Below, in pieces: positions 23,172 to 36,360 of a stretch of 64,000 bases of DNA (positions within the stretch are counted from its first letter, which is position 1; the number at the start of each line of letters is the position of its first letter). The position numbers and the translations under genes are program-made. The notes under the pieces are model-generated. The model was not told the DNA's origin. It made no database searches and was given only the letters and a program-made list of their open reading frames with translations. This DNA comes from Viscum album (taxonomy: Eukaryota; Streptophyta; Magnoliopsida; Santalales; Viscaceae). The stretch spans positions 1,654,452,062 through 1,654,516,061 of the forward strand of contig OY728121.1 of assembly GCA_963277665.1 (NCBI GenBank). Direction: 5' to 3'.

Positions 23172-24050
23172 CCTTGGTGAACACGAAGTATTGAGCCTAG
23201 TCTCTACTGACCCTAAAGCTTGTAATGCCACTCATAGAAAACATGAATTCTCAAAACATTTCCATAATATTTATCAAATTATGTTGAATAATTTTTTGAG
23301 CTCCTATGAACCCATGCTTAATACAATTATGATAAAATCAATGAGAAATTAAAACTCTCTATAATCACATAAAATTAAGTATATATGGCTAGTAGAAAAT
23401 CATGAGTCCCTGTATGATTAAAATTCCCAATTTGACCTTTCTGTTATTTAGTTAAATTGATATATAAGGTATAAAATAAGGAATAATAAACCATAAAGAT
23501 TAAATTAGAGAAAAAACTACAATTGGTGTGAAACCATCCTTTCTAAACCACTTCAAGGTATAATGAATAAAATCCCCATTGTTATGGTGTGATTCCACCA
23601 CACTCTTGTGAAAATTCACTATAATTACAAGTTGTAAACATAAAAAATTAAATTAAGAAAAATAAATAATATGGGGAATATTATAGAAATAACTTACCTT
23701 AATCTATGAATAAAATAATCTCAATCCACCTTTAACCATTAGCAAAGAATAGAGAAAAAGGGAAAGAATGGGGAGATACCCTCTTTTTCATTCAGTTTCC
23801 CATGTAAGAAGAAACCCTAAAATGTTCATTGTAAAACCCATAGAAAATATTACATTTTTCTACATAAATTAGGGATTCAGACAAACCACTGGATTATTAT
23901 TGTACACCTATCAAGATTCTAGATATCCACTGGGTACCTAGTGGACTACCACAAGATTCTAGGTGAAACTAGTAGGGTGGACTACAATGAATAGTCACAC
24001 AAATAATATAGTGGGAACCCACCATCCATATGGTGGGTCTTACTACAATT
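23172..24050 (-). repeat. Old LTR-like segment, minus strand (split by the gag-only element)
   Basis: No coding domain. On the minus strand it has a promoter-like part (CCTAATTTATGTAGAAAAATG region near 23850-23875), a pyrimidine-rich leader (about 23730-23800) and a consensus donor AAG/GTAAGT (GT at 23696-23697). It lies just downstream of the RT remnant at 24100-24860, so it is best read as the 3' LTR of a deleted minus-strand Gypsy element. The LTR ends are not defined. Confidence 0.4.
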
Positions 24051-24099
24051 TATATTTTTCTTTAATTTTTAAATTTAAAAAAAAATATCTTCTGGGTAT

Positions 24100-24860
24100 T
24101 TTCTTTCCACTTATCAAAGTATAAAGTCATCATTTTTTAGATTCAAAATCACTGCAATGTTCTACTTCTCAATCCATATTTTAAATCATTAAATTTACTA
24201 TGTATTCTCCTTTATTTAAATATATCATTTCCCAGTTCCATCAATATCCAATGATGTGAATCATTAAAATACTTAAGTGGAAAAATATATCATTGATAAA
24301 TACCACTATTATGTGACTAAGAAAATTTTTGAACACCTAATATATATCTCCCATAAATACCATCACTAAATTGGTAACTCTATATGGAATCACCATAAAC
24401 TCAAAATTCTTATAATGATGTTAAAAAATATTCTTCTAAATATCCTCATATTTCACCATCATATAATGGTATCCTAGTCACAATTATATCATCTAGAACT
24501 AACTAAATACCTTTATTTTATCAAGTGATATATCAATATTTTGTAGAGGATACGGATTCATCACTCTCACCTGGTTCAATCACCAATAATCAATAAACAA
24601 CCCTAAACTAACATAATGTTTCTTTGTAAAAAAAATCAAATATCCACATGGAGATGCACTATGGAGAATAAACCACCTCTATGGAATATCATCAATCTAT
24701 ATCCTTATCTCCTGAGGCTCAACATATGTCATCCAATATTCATTCCTTGTTGTCATAGAAAAACATCGATATTAACTCAATTCCGAACTCGATATTTTTC
24801 CTCAGTAGTAATATGGAAATATCCTTAGGGTATAAAATGACTAAATTAATTACCACCCTT
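24100..24860 (-). pseudogene. Reverse transcriptase remnant of an old Ty3/Gypsy element
   Basis: Sense blocks in order: YVEPQEIRI and RWFILHSASPCG (family APAELKEL.. GFIRPSASPWG; about 24640-24740), LFIDYW and VMNPYPLQNID (family CIDYR.. NRYPLPRIDD), YKNFEFMVIPYRVTN (family YEF.VMPFGLTN; about 24390), and VVFINDIF (about 24283-24303), where the second-to-last catalytic Asp is Asn. Very many stops. No RNase H or integrase follows before the LTR-like part. Confident as Gypsy RT, minus strand. Confidence 0.7.
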
Positions 24861-27800
24861 AGAACATCTACCACATTCAATTAATATTCACCAATAATTT
24901 CACTCGAAAGCTAAGATTTAATTCTTTGAGGTTAAATGTTCCACAAAACATTGCTCTAGTCCCTTTCCATGTTAAACAACACAAGATCTTTATCCACATT
25001 TGAATAAATCACCCCCTGATAATAGTTGATATTGTATTATGTATAATGAGACTATTTAGTGTTGAGTATGACATTGTATTATTTCATATCTAATAAGACT
25101 AGATCCCACTTCATATGGTCTCCTTTTATAACTGACGCACTCCGATAAACTAAATCATCTAGCCTTTGACTAATCTTCCATTTGGGAAAATAAATTCTAA
25201 TGTTAACAAAGCCTACCCATGGTCAAATTCATATATAATTTAACTAAGGTTATGGATAAAGTGAGTGTGTGGAATTTTAAGACAATTTCTCAATGGCATT
25301 ATCTTACACCACCTAAAATGTAAAGTTAAAATCTTGAAACACACCAATGATACCAAAGAGAAAGAAGTTAATCTCACAAAAAAACTACTAAAAAACATGC
25401 ACTTATAATATAGTATCTTTATCAAGTTATCTTAAATCCAACAGGTTGACTACTGGTTCCATCAACCAACGTGTCCAATATCTCTTTTTTTTAATTTCTA
25501 AAAATGAACATGACAACATATTACCATAGTTATAGACTTAACTAGGTAGTTCCATTCCCATAAAAGGACTTGAGATATCAAATTTATTTAAATAATATAA
25601 TGGGAAAAATACATTCTCAAAATAATCATTAATTTCATATTAGTCAACATGCACACAACACACCCGACTTTGGAACAAACTTATATCATCATAGTTTATG
25701 GAAATATGTCAAAGTGCACAATGCATGATATGAATTAATAATAATATAATATTTTAAGGGAAATTACACATGCACATACATAGTAATATCCAGTGAAACA
25801 TATGGATGAGGATTTCCTAATATAAGGTCAAGTTCTAATAATCGCATTTCTTAAGATTACGATGGATGAACATCATTAGAATAAGTATCAATGTCAAATG
25901 ATCCCCCTACCCATGATAGACCGTATCATTTTTTTCCTTTAAAATGATATATTCCATCCATAGAAATTATATTTAATTATACTATCAGGGACCTTATATG
26001 TTCTCATTATAGTGGAGAACTGTTATGACCTTTTAGTGTACCAGGTATTTTTAAGGCAATATCACATACTATATCATATTTAAGAATAATGATGATGTGA
26101 TAAAACAATATTAATATTCAAAATCCACGAATATAAGTAATCATAAATCGTGTAGAAGTTGGTTTCATAGAACCAAATACAAAAATCCATAAGATATTCT
26201 ATCTCTTATAAAAGGTTGTTTGGTTTGAAAAAATATAAGGGTTCAACAGTTTTAATTGTGATGGTGTTGATATTCTTATTAAAAATAAAATATGATGATT
26301 TTTTTATTAAATATTATTATAGAAAAAATTTAAAGAAATTAAAAGAAATTATTTGAAAAAATCTAACCCATTTATTCCAGATTTTAAAAAATTAATATTT
26401 AAAAAATACTTAACATAGAATAAAGTCGTATAATTTATTGTGAATATTTTTGAAAATTTTTAAGGATATAATCATCGCTATTTTTTAGAGTGAAAGTTGA
26501 GGATCATTGGTGTCAGTACCATGATATCAGTTGAGAGTTTTTTATAGATTTAGGATAATGGGGATAAAAATCCACATGGTTCTGTTGAGGAATGAAATTT
26601 CCAAATCAAAATTTTAACATTTTAATTGGACCTTACATAATTTAATTATGGTATTTTAATGTGATTCCAAGAAAAAAATATGGTAACTAGAAAAATAAAA
26701 GTAAAAAATGAGTTAGAAAATTATGAAACAATTTTAAAGATAAATTAATAGAGTAAAACTTTGAGTAAATATTTATGTTTAAATAGAGGAGGAGGAATAT
26801 CAAGATCAAACATTTCATCGATGGGTCTTTTTTACACTGGTGATTATTCTTTAGGATTATTTGTAACTTTGAATAACATGTTGGTAATTTTTTTAACTTG
26901 TTACTATCATTACTTTAGTGGGTTTAAGGGTATAGTCTTTCTTATAGCTTTATTTTGATAATAAAAGGGTAGTTTTGTGGGGGAGATAAAAACCACCGTA
27001 CATTGAGGACACAGTCATACACATTTGAATCATACCTCGTTAACAAATTAGTTTTGTCATAATTTATTTACTACATCATTGTAAGTTTGAGATATTATTA
27101 TAGAATAATTAAGATTGAATTAGTGTTTTGAAAAGAAAATGTATCAACATTGATTCAACCCCCCCCTAACTCTTAAATTTAATCACCTTCACAATTAATC
27201 CTAACATATATTCTTCAACTAAAAAAATTATAAAGGTTTAAGAGAAAAAATCTTGGTCGTTACCTTACAAACTTCCCCAATAATTCTCCAATGAGACCCT
27301 ATATGACATACTCATCATACTAGAGGAAAAAATCACATCTTAGTTAAACCTCAATAAATGAAATGGTCATCAATATAATAAAACACTCCAAAATTAGATC
27401 ATCCTCAGGACTAGCATAATAAAATTATCAAATTAAAAAAATTATAATTGAATGTATCTTATTTACCATAGGTAATGGTAATTAAATATGAAAAATACAC
27501 CCTATAATACCAAAGACAAAGTGCATTACACTCCATGTGGTTTACTTGGTGGGCCAACCAAAATATAAAAATCATTTCATGCTTCAAAATAAAATTTAAA
27601 ATATCAATATAAAACACAAACCATCCTAATCTTCATAGTTCATGAAAACATATAATTCTCTTCAGTTACCATCGATTATGGATAACTCAAATTCATTCAT
27701 TTAGAGGTTAAATATCATTTCACTTCTAGGATTACTTTTCTCCAACATCATAGAATAATAAAGTAGAGATGCATTTTTTTCACATGACACATTTTACATA

Positions 27801-30029
27801 TTTTTAAACCAGTTTAATAATATTAATAAAACCACACATGATAATCAATCTAACTATATCTAATATAATAGATAACAAAATAGACCATTTAGTTACTTCA
27901 AATTTTTTGTTTTGTTAAACTAATTAAATTACTATGAAATTCCTACCTAATATAAATGTGAATTTATAATAAATTTACCCATGAAACTCCTCTAGTGGCT
28001 TAACATATACAAAAATTTATTTTTAAATAATGGAAATATCAAAATTTAAAATCCTCATTTAAAACTATTTGAACATAATATTCAAATATATTTACTTCAC
28101 AAAACCTATTGAAATAATTTTAATATAATCTATTTACTTTAATTCTTGTAAATAATTTAAATTTAATCATCATATTTGGAATATTTCCATTCAAAATTTT
28201 CTTTGAGATCATTTAGTAATGAAATTAAATGTAACTCTTTTCATTAAGATCATTCTTTACCAATATATACTAAAAACCTTTTAGGTGTAAAGTGACTTTG
28301 AATTTGAATTTTATTAGTATAATAATTTATCTTTTATCTTTTGAACTTATAAAAATTCAAACAAACACATAATGTCTTATTAGAAATTATATCTTCTCTA
28401 AAATATATTTCTTAAACACAGAATCCTTTGCGTTAAGAAATAAAACTATTCACTTTATGGGAATATTTAACAAATAAACTATTACTACCATATTGTATAT
28501 GTCATTCTATGTGTTTTGAGTAATATTTTGAAAATAATATTTTATTTATTTAAAATATGTCATTATTTGGTGGTGGGAACTCTTTCCCTTATACTTTTAC
28601 AAATATATTTTATAAAATATTTTATAGAGAACAAAATTACATTTATATTTACTTTATTTTCAAACAAATTATAAAATTGGATCAATTACAACCCATGTGC
28701 TCCATAACCATTGTCCTATTTTATTTATAACAACAATCATTTACCAAAAAAAATCTCTTATTAAATAAGAGAAAACATGATGAAAATTCACACCATTTAT
28801 TCATATATCATTAATATTTTAATTAATTTATTATATCCACATCTATGATATAACAACCCTCTATTTCATGAATTTAATACAAAGTTCAAGCTCTATTCAT
28901 CAATTTTTCTCCAAATTTGAACTCATATATATATTCACAATAATTTTTTAATATATAATTGGTATCATATACCCATTAAAATATAAGCATATAATTATAT
29001 AATATTAACACCAGAAGTGGACTCTTCACTGATTTTCTTGTAACCATTCAGGTATCATGGATAATTTTATCTCTAATATCGATTTTTCTATTGTAAACAT
29101 TATTTTTCCATTAAATATCCTTTTTAGTTTATAAGAAGTCAATGTGGACTCCCCAAGTCCCATATTCTTTTCCTTAAATAGAAAAAATTACCCTTTCCTT
29201 TATATAAAATCATTATGAAAATTAATCTTGTACATCCTGTGTCCTAATAAATAATCCTAAATATAATGAAAATATTGATTGATTTTTTTTCAATTCATTT
29301 ATGTTATAATTTATAAAAAAATATTAGAACATTTTTAGTAGTGATTACAGAATGAAATTTATGGTCAGATCAAGCCTATTTGGTGAACTTGGATTCCCTA
29401 ATTCATTTACATACCCAATAATATTGAGCATATATGTTATCACAGAAGTACCCTTAGATTTCTTACACTAAATAATGATTTAGTAACTTTATATCTATAA
29501 TATCAAGATTGTTTTTGATATATAATTTTCAAGTAATATATCATCCAAAATATATATATATTTCCATTTTTATTTTAATTCCTTAGATCCATAGAAACAA
29601 TAATCAATGTATATATGTCAATATAATCATTAATTTTCTTACTATAAGTATCTTTCTCTTCATTACAAGATTTATAAATGGTTTCTTGTATGGTTTTTTC
29701 TTTAAAAAATAAAATTTTCAAGTATGTTTTAGAACTTTTCTTAACTTCCAATACCATAATAACAATTTATTTCTATTAATATTATATTTTTAATAATTTT
29801 TATCACTGTAAAATTTAATGATTACTCAATTTTTATCTAAAACATAAATTTTTTTCAGATGTGTATCATCATTTACAATCATTTTTTCAATAAAATCATA
29901 ACCCCTATTAATATATATCATATACATTTATAGGATAATATCTATATCTCACTGTTGATTTGAATCTCATTTTTCATTTTTCGCATCACTTTAAAATTTT
30001 ATTAGGTAGTTACATTAATCATATAATAT
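24861..30029. other. AT-rich decayed DNA without recognisable genes
   Basis: The plus strand has more C than G, as in the minus-oriented elements to the left, so this is probably more minus-strand retroelement relic, including whatever remains of gag for the RT fragment above. Short ORFs (for example 26761-26958 and 29575-29757) show no family motif. I could place no LTR or domain. Confidence 0.4.
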
Positions 30030-31340
30030 AGGGTATTCTTATTGTGCTACTATTCTAGATGAGTTAAGGGTTATTTATATGGAGGGTTCTTGGGGGTTAG
30101 AGTGTGCTTATGATTTTAGTATTTTTTGCAAATATATATATATATATACTATTGTTTATTATTATTTATTTTCACACATCCATTTATTTACGTCATTGTT
30201 AACAAAGAGAAATTAATGGAATTTCCATGTGTACAAGTTTTACAAGTTTATGATTATGTTATGTCTAGTGGCCCTTAGTATGGATTATTCCCAACTTTGG
30301 GAGTTTTCTCCTTAGTTAGGCCCGGTCAGGTGCGACCAAGAATTAGGGAGATTGAATTTCATCAGATGTGCTGATAGGGTTTATTTTTTTAGTATTGTTC
30401 TAGATTTTTCCATGTTATCCTAGGTATTCCCTTGATCATCGATTATTGGTTATGTTATGATGGTTATATATCTTATATTTTATTGATAATTAAGAAGCTA
30501 TTATTTTATATTTCCCTTACCTTAATGTTTTTGTTATCAATATTATTATGAATTCACCGTGTTTTCATTGTATTTTTTATTTTTAAATAACTAGTGAGTC
30601 TTTATCAATTAAAAATAAATATTTTTAAAGGTTTTTTGACATTTCTAATGCTTCTTGTATATTAGAATCTCAAAGGTAAAGTTTTAAAAACATTTTATTT
30701 TTTTCTTTAAAGTTTTCAAATAATTTCACATTTAAAATGTGTAACTTCAATATTTCAAATTCAATTTTTTATAACTCCAATTTACTGTTGTTTATGTTTT
30801 GATAAAATTCAAAAAAAACTTATTTTTGTTATATTTTAAAATAAAATGAAATAGATATACCTTTAAAGGTTATGAATGGGGAGTGGCGAGGTATGCCGAC
30901 TAGGATTTTCTAATCATACCTACTATATTTTTGGTTTATTACCATTTCAAATAAAATATAGTGGATGGTCCTCAATTTTTATTCAGTAGGGTTGGATGTG
31001 GTTAGTGAAGATGTTTCACTTAGAATATAGAGATGTTTGGATGGAGTTAAATTTTTATTTTTATTTTATCTATGCAATGTATCATTCCACATTGGTATTA
31101 TTCTTCTAATTTTTAATATGATATTCATTAGTAAATTTATTTTTTTATTAGTTACATTTTTCTATAATTACACTATATTTGGTTCTACTTATTTAGAAAC
31201 ATTTTTTTTCAAATAAGCAAGGATCCCTAATATATTTTGTGGTCCTTCCAAATTCAAAGTGGAATTTCAATGTTTACCTCTATTTATTTGGTGAAATGTT
31301 TCCCTCTTGTGTATTATATTAGCGGTAGACTAAGTTGTTT
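30030..31340 (+). repeat. Direct repeat D1 (left copy), probable old LTR
   Basis: Aligns by eye with 35090-36360, about 5.06 kb away: shared blocks include GGCCCTTAGTATG-like (30270/35310), GAGTTTTCTCCTTAGTTAG-like (30300/35350), AAAGGTTATG-GTGGGG (30865/35910) and ATGTATCATTCCACA-like (31076/36118). Spacing and length suit a decayed LTR pair on the plus strand (G exceeds C). Ends are not resolved. Confidence 0.5.
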
Positions 31341-34300
31341 CAAGATAAAATTATATCAAAACCAATTTTTTATTTAGGTAGTAATGTAATAATATCAATA
31401 AGAATGTTATAACTCAAGGGGTAAGTGTGAGGAGAGTATATTTATCTCTATATCATTTGGATCCTCAAGTTACCATATGAATTTGGGTTTTGAGTCTTTG
31501 ATTTTAAATTTATTCTTCATTTATTTCCCGTATATTTTGATCTAGATTTATGTTCTTCCAAATTTTGTGGGATTATGGGAATTGTTAAAAGATTTTATAG
31601 GCTTGGGGATGAAAATGGTATTATAATTGTATAAAATATTTTGGTTTATATAATCTGGAAAACTAAATGGAGCCCATGGTCATGGTTTTTTATAACTCTA
31701 AATTCTAGTTTCATGATTAGAACTTGGTTCATCAAAGCATGGGGCCAACTCATGTATGGAAACTAATCCATTTTTAAATAAGTTTTATTTTTTTTCAATG
31801 TTACTATATTGGTTTTGTAAATAATTTGTGGTGGGAAACTTGATTTAAGTTGAAATCATTGAGTTTTCAAATTAATAAATAAATTTTTTAATATGGTTTG
31901 AGATAAGTTTATGTTTGGGTTTTATAAAATGGTTTTAATAAAGGGATTTTATAAAATTTACTTAAAATTAGTTTAATGATTTTATAAATTAAAAAACATA
32001 TTTTTATGTGATGTTTTATAATTTTGAAACTATTTTGTTACACTCTATACTTTATTTTAGAGTAATTATGAATGAGCGGTAGTTTTATTCATGAATATAT
32101 AGTGAAATCTCAGTTTTGAAATTGATAAATGGATTTTATAAGATGTTTTAAAATAAACATGATGTTTTTTAATTTCAAAATGAATTCAATAAATTATTTT
32201 TGTGATGTTAAAATATTTTTTGTGTGAAGTTATTTAATTTTAATACTAGATCATGTTATTTTATGATTTTTTTTGAACTTTTATTTAAATAGAATGTGAA
32301 ATTATTTAACATTTTTTGTAAAAAAAATTCTTAATGATAAATGTTTAGTTTTTTAATATTAATAAAGGTTTTTTTCTAAATGTAATGAAATGAATTTCAT
32401 GCTTAGTTTTTTTAGTAATTGGGAATATTAGTTTGGGAAAAAAATTTAAAAATAATAATTTTGTCTGTGATGACATGTTTTGAAAAGTGGTTATATTCAT
32501 TACAAAACTAGGATTATTATTTGAAATGGTACTTTATTTTTATATATTATTTAAAATTAGATGAAATTTTTTCAAAGTTAACTTTCATCCATGAAGTGAT
32601 ATTTAAACCCTCAATTTGATGTTGGTTGTTTTGGAAGAAAATATAGTTTTTTGTAGTGTTTTGGTGTATTTATTCATTTTATTTTTTTCTAATGATATAT
32701 ATTAGGAGTATTATATTTGAATTAGGAAACATTAATTGATTGGGTTCATAATTTTTTATAATTTAGGTATTTCCTCCCTAAAATTTCTTGATTGAAGGTA
32801 AAAAACCCTATCACTAGGGGTGATCTGTATGTTAATTCTTTCACTTTTCTAGGTGTGAAACATCAAAAGCTCAATAAACTATATTATTGGTAGAAGAATA
32901 ATTCCTTTTTGTGACTCAATTTTGGATATTTATGATAATATATTTTGAGAATTATGTTTATTAGGTATAGATATTTTAAACCTTTTGAGGTGGTTCTGGT
33001 TTGATATATTTAATTTGGTATCCCCTTGGTTATTCCTTATGGAATTTTTTTCATTTTAGGAATGCTATAACCCAGTTATTGGTTGTGAATTTTTTATAGA
33101 TACCAACTATGTAATTATAGTATTCTCTTGAGGGGTTGTATATGGTAAGTATTGGGAATGTTCTTGGGTAACTAGGAGAGGTGTTACCCCCAACTTAAAT
33201 TGATCTCTAGATGGTGTCTTGTTTGTCTGTTTTTTTTACATTCATCATGGGCTAGTGTTCTTTGAGAGAGGTTACAAGTTGATTTTTATTTCACCCCTGA
33301 CCCAAGTTTATAACCCAAATACTTCTTTTGTATATTCATTTGTATTGAGTTATCTCTTCCTTTAGGTTGTTTTCTCCAACGGTTTGGTGGTTGTTATTTT
33401 GGATTACATCACTATTTTTTGATAAATTTAAAATGGTGTGGAGACTTCTATCAAAGTTATTTTATTTAGGTAATCCTAAATTGTTATTTTATGGTAGTTT
33501 GGTAATACTTACGGGATATTTTTTAGTCAATTCAACCTAATACTAGCCTATGATGGGTTGTGGTTTTATCAACCTTGAGTCATTTCAAAAATCTGATTTG
33601 CATTCTGTTGATTTTTTTCTTATGTGATAAAGTTAGGTACATATATAATGATCAAAATTTATGATGTTAGTGATATTAAAGGTTTATGGTTTTGTTTTTT
33701 GGTGTTTTTAAATTAATTTAATTGAGTTTAATCATATGATTCATGCAGGTTAGTTTTACGAATCATATCTTGCTTATTTTCATAGTGTTCCAGAGATTTA
33801 GAAATTGATGTGTTGTAAAGAAGTTTATACTTGTCCATTTCCTAATCCACACTTTATACTAAGACACTTTGGAGGTAAAAAATTTTATTTTGTGGAGAAT
33901 TTCCACACCGTATCCATTATTTGTTTCTAATGTCTTTTTTTATCATCATTTTTTAAAATTTCTCAGCATTTCGGGGGGTTTGGGTATTTTTACAACCAAA
34001 AGTTTTGAACTACTTGTGATGGAAGCTACATTTGATATTTTCTATTAGTATATAGTTTTAGACTATAGAAATTCATTCCACATCATAGAGAATAAACATA
34101 ATAAAATGCAGTTTCTAAAAGCATTCACATTGAAATATAGGGCATTATGTCACATTACACCTGAGGAAAATTCTTGATTTCTTGAAATTTCAAGCTTACC
34201 ATTATTTGAAATAAGACCCCCTAGTGTCTCATTTAATTATATATCAAGAAGATAAACCCCCAAAATCTCCCCACCTATTCCCTTTCTCCTCCATTAAAAT

Positions 34301-35089
34301 TTCCATGGATTTCCCCACGATTTAATTTTAATTTATTAAGGTAAAACCTTCAGAACCTCCTCATCGCTTGTTTTAATTTATTTTATCCTAGTATCTATCC
34401 CTCGTGAGGTCTTGGTGGCCTAGGGATCATGGATGTTCCCTTTTAAATTAGTCTTTTCTTGGTTTTAAGGTTTTTATTGGTCATTTAATGCTTATTCTTG
34501 CCTCTTAATAGTGGATTAACACCTCATATTATGAAATAAATTATTTAAGGTAGGATTTATCCATTAATTAATCATTAAATATAGAGCGATGATTACATGC
34601 TCTTCTAAATTCATGTTTTAGAAATCAACTGATAGTATTATAATTTATTGTGGATCTTTTAGGAAGAAAATAAGATTTTAACTTTTTTCATTAAATATGA
34701 AGGTTAATCCCTTTTTATATGGGTGAGAATATTCTTTTACCTAACCACACAAAGAGAGTGTTTTAAAAAATTCTTAAATGGGTTTTATAAAAGAATTTCC
34801 ACACCACGAAAGATTTTTTGGACCTAAAACTAGTTTTTTAAATGTTTTACATTCAAAAGTAAAAAAAAATCGGTTATTTTAATAATTTCATGTGTTTTAA
34901 TAATTATGGTTTTTTAATGATGTTTAAGAGCATGGTTTATAAAAATGATTTTATAACTTATATTTATAAGGAATGTATCACAGACCCAATTGGAACTATA
35001 AAAAAATAATTTTCTTGATTAAAATATAACCTATGAACATGCCACTTGTTTTTCTCATTTTAAAGTATATAAATTTTTAATTATTATAG
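31341..35089 (+). other. Interior between the D1 repeats, unrecognised
   Basis: 3.7 kb of T- and G-rich sequence. If the flanking repeats are LTRs this is the interior of a retroelement, but stops are dense in every frame and I could identify no gag or pol motif. No ORF reaches 60 codons here. Confidence 0.35.
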
Positions 35090-36360
35090 GAAATTATTAT
35101 TATACTTTTATTCTTGATGAGAAATGGGTAGTTTCTTTAAAGGGTTCTCAAAGCTGAGAGTGTACTGATGATTCTTATTTTTTATGCATATATATTGTTT
35201 TTTATTTCTATTTATTGGATCAAATCCATTTTATTACATCATGGGGAACAAAGATTAACTAGTGGAATTTTAAAGATCACATGTTATACGAGTTTATAAT
35301 TATGTTCTAGTTATTGACCCTTAGTATGCATCACACCCAACATTTTGAGTTTTACCCCTAGTTAGTCAAGATAATGTGAGACCAATAATCATTTTGAATA
35401 GATTTAATTAGTTGTGCTAATAGGATGGATCTTGTTTTAGTATTTGTTTTATATTTTCTCCTAACCTCCAAGGTATTCCCATGATCACTAGTTCTTGGTT
35501 ATGTTACAATGGTTATATTTCTTCTAATTATCTGATAGTTAACTAGCTATTATTTTATGTTTCACTTTCATTAATTTTTTTATTGTCATTACAATTATAT
35601 TTTCTCCATGTTTTCATTTTACTTATTATTTTAATATAACTAGTGGATCATTCTCAATTAAAGATAAAAAAATTTCTTTCTAAAGGTTTTAGATTTTTCT
35701 TTCTAATGGTTTTAGATTTTTCTAATACTCTTAATGACATTTTCATTAAATTTTTTATAGATTATCTCATTAAAAAATTTGTAACATACATGTTTAAAAT
35801 TAAATTGTTTATATTTTTAATTGTATCTATTTTGGGTTTTGATAAAATTGAAAAAATTACTAATATTATAGTTTTATTTCAAACTAATATGAAATGGATC
35901 TTTCATTAAAGGTTATGTGTGGGGTTTGGGGGATATATACTAGAATTTGTTTTCTTAGTCCTATTATATTTTAGGTTCATTAAATGTTTTACTAGTATGA
36001 GTTAGATTATCCAGGGTTTTTTTGAGTTTTTTTAGAGGCGGTAAGTGATGAAATCCCATATAGCATATAAAGATGATTAGTATAAGTTCAGTTTCTATTT
36101 TAGTTTTTTCTATATGATATATCATGCCACACAAATACTACTCTTTTAATAACTAATTCATTTTTTATTAGTTTTTTTATTGTTTATGAGTGATATTTTT
36201 TAGGTTTATTTCATGTTTCTTTATTATTAATTAGAAAAAAATCACTAGTGTATTGATCTCTAACATACAAAGTAGTCCTCTCAAAACTTCTGATGGGAAG
36301 TTTCATATTTAGAAAGTGTCTCCTTATAAATTTCTACATATTAACCTACAAAAGATTGTT
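35090..36360 (+). repeat. Direct repeat D1 (right copy), probable old LTR
   Basis: Counterpart of 30030-31340; identity is low, indicating an old event. An 88-codon ORF at 35643-35909 within it is not preserved in the left copy. Confidence 0.5.

Noticed and set aside
25335..25360. Possible primer site (GGTATCATTGG on the minus strand)
   Set aside because: Matches tRNA-Met only over GGTATCA and has no LTR end beside it.
26761..26958. 65-codon ORF with a hydrophobic C-terminus
   Set aside because: Expected by chance at this AT content; no homologous copy or motif in the window.
30130..30150. (TA)n run
   Set aside because: Simple microsatellite, common in AT-rich DNA.
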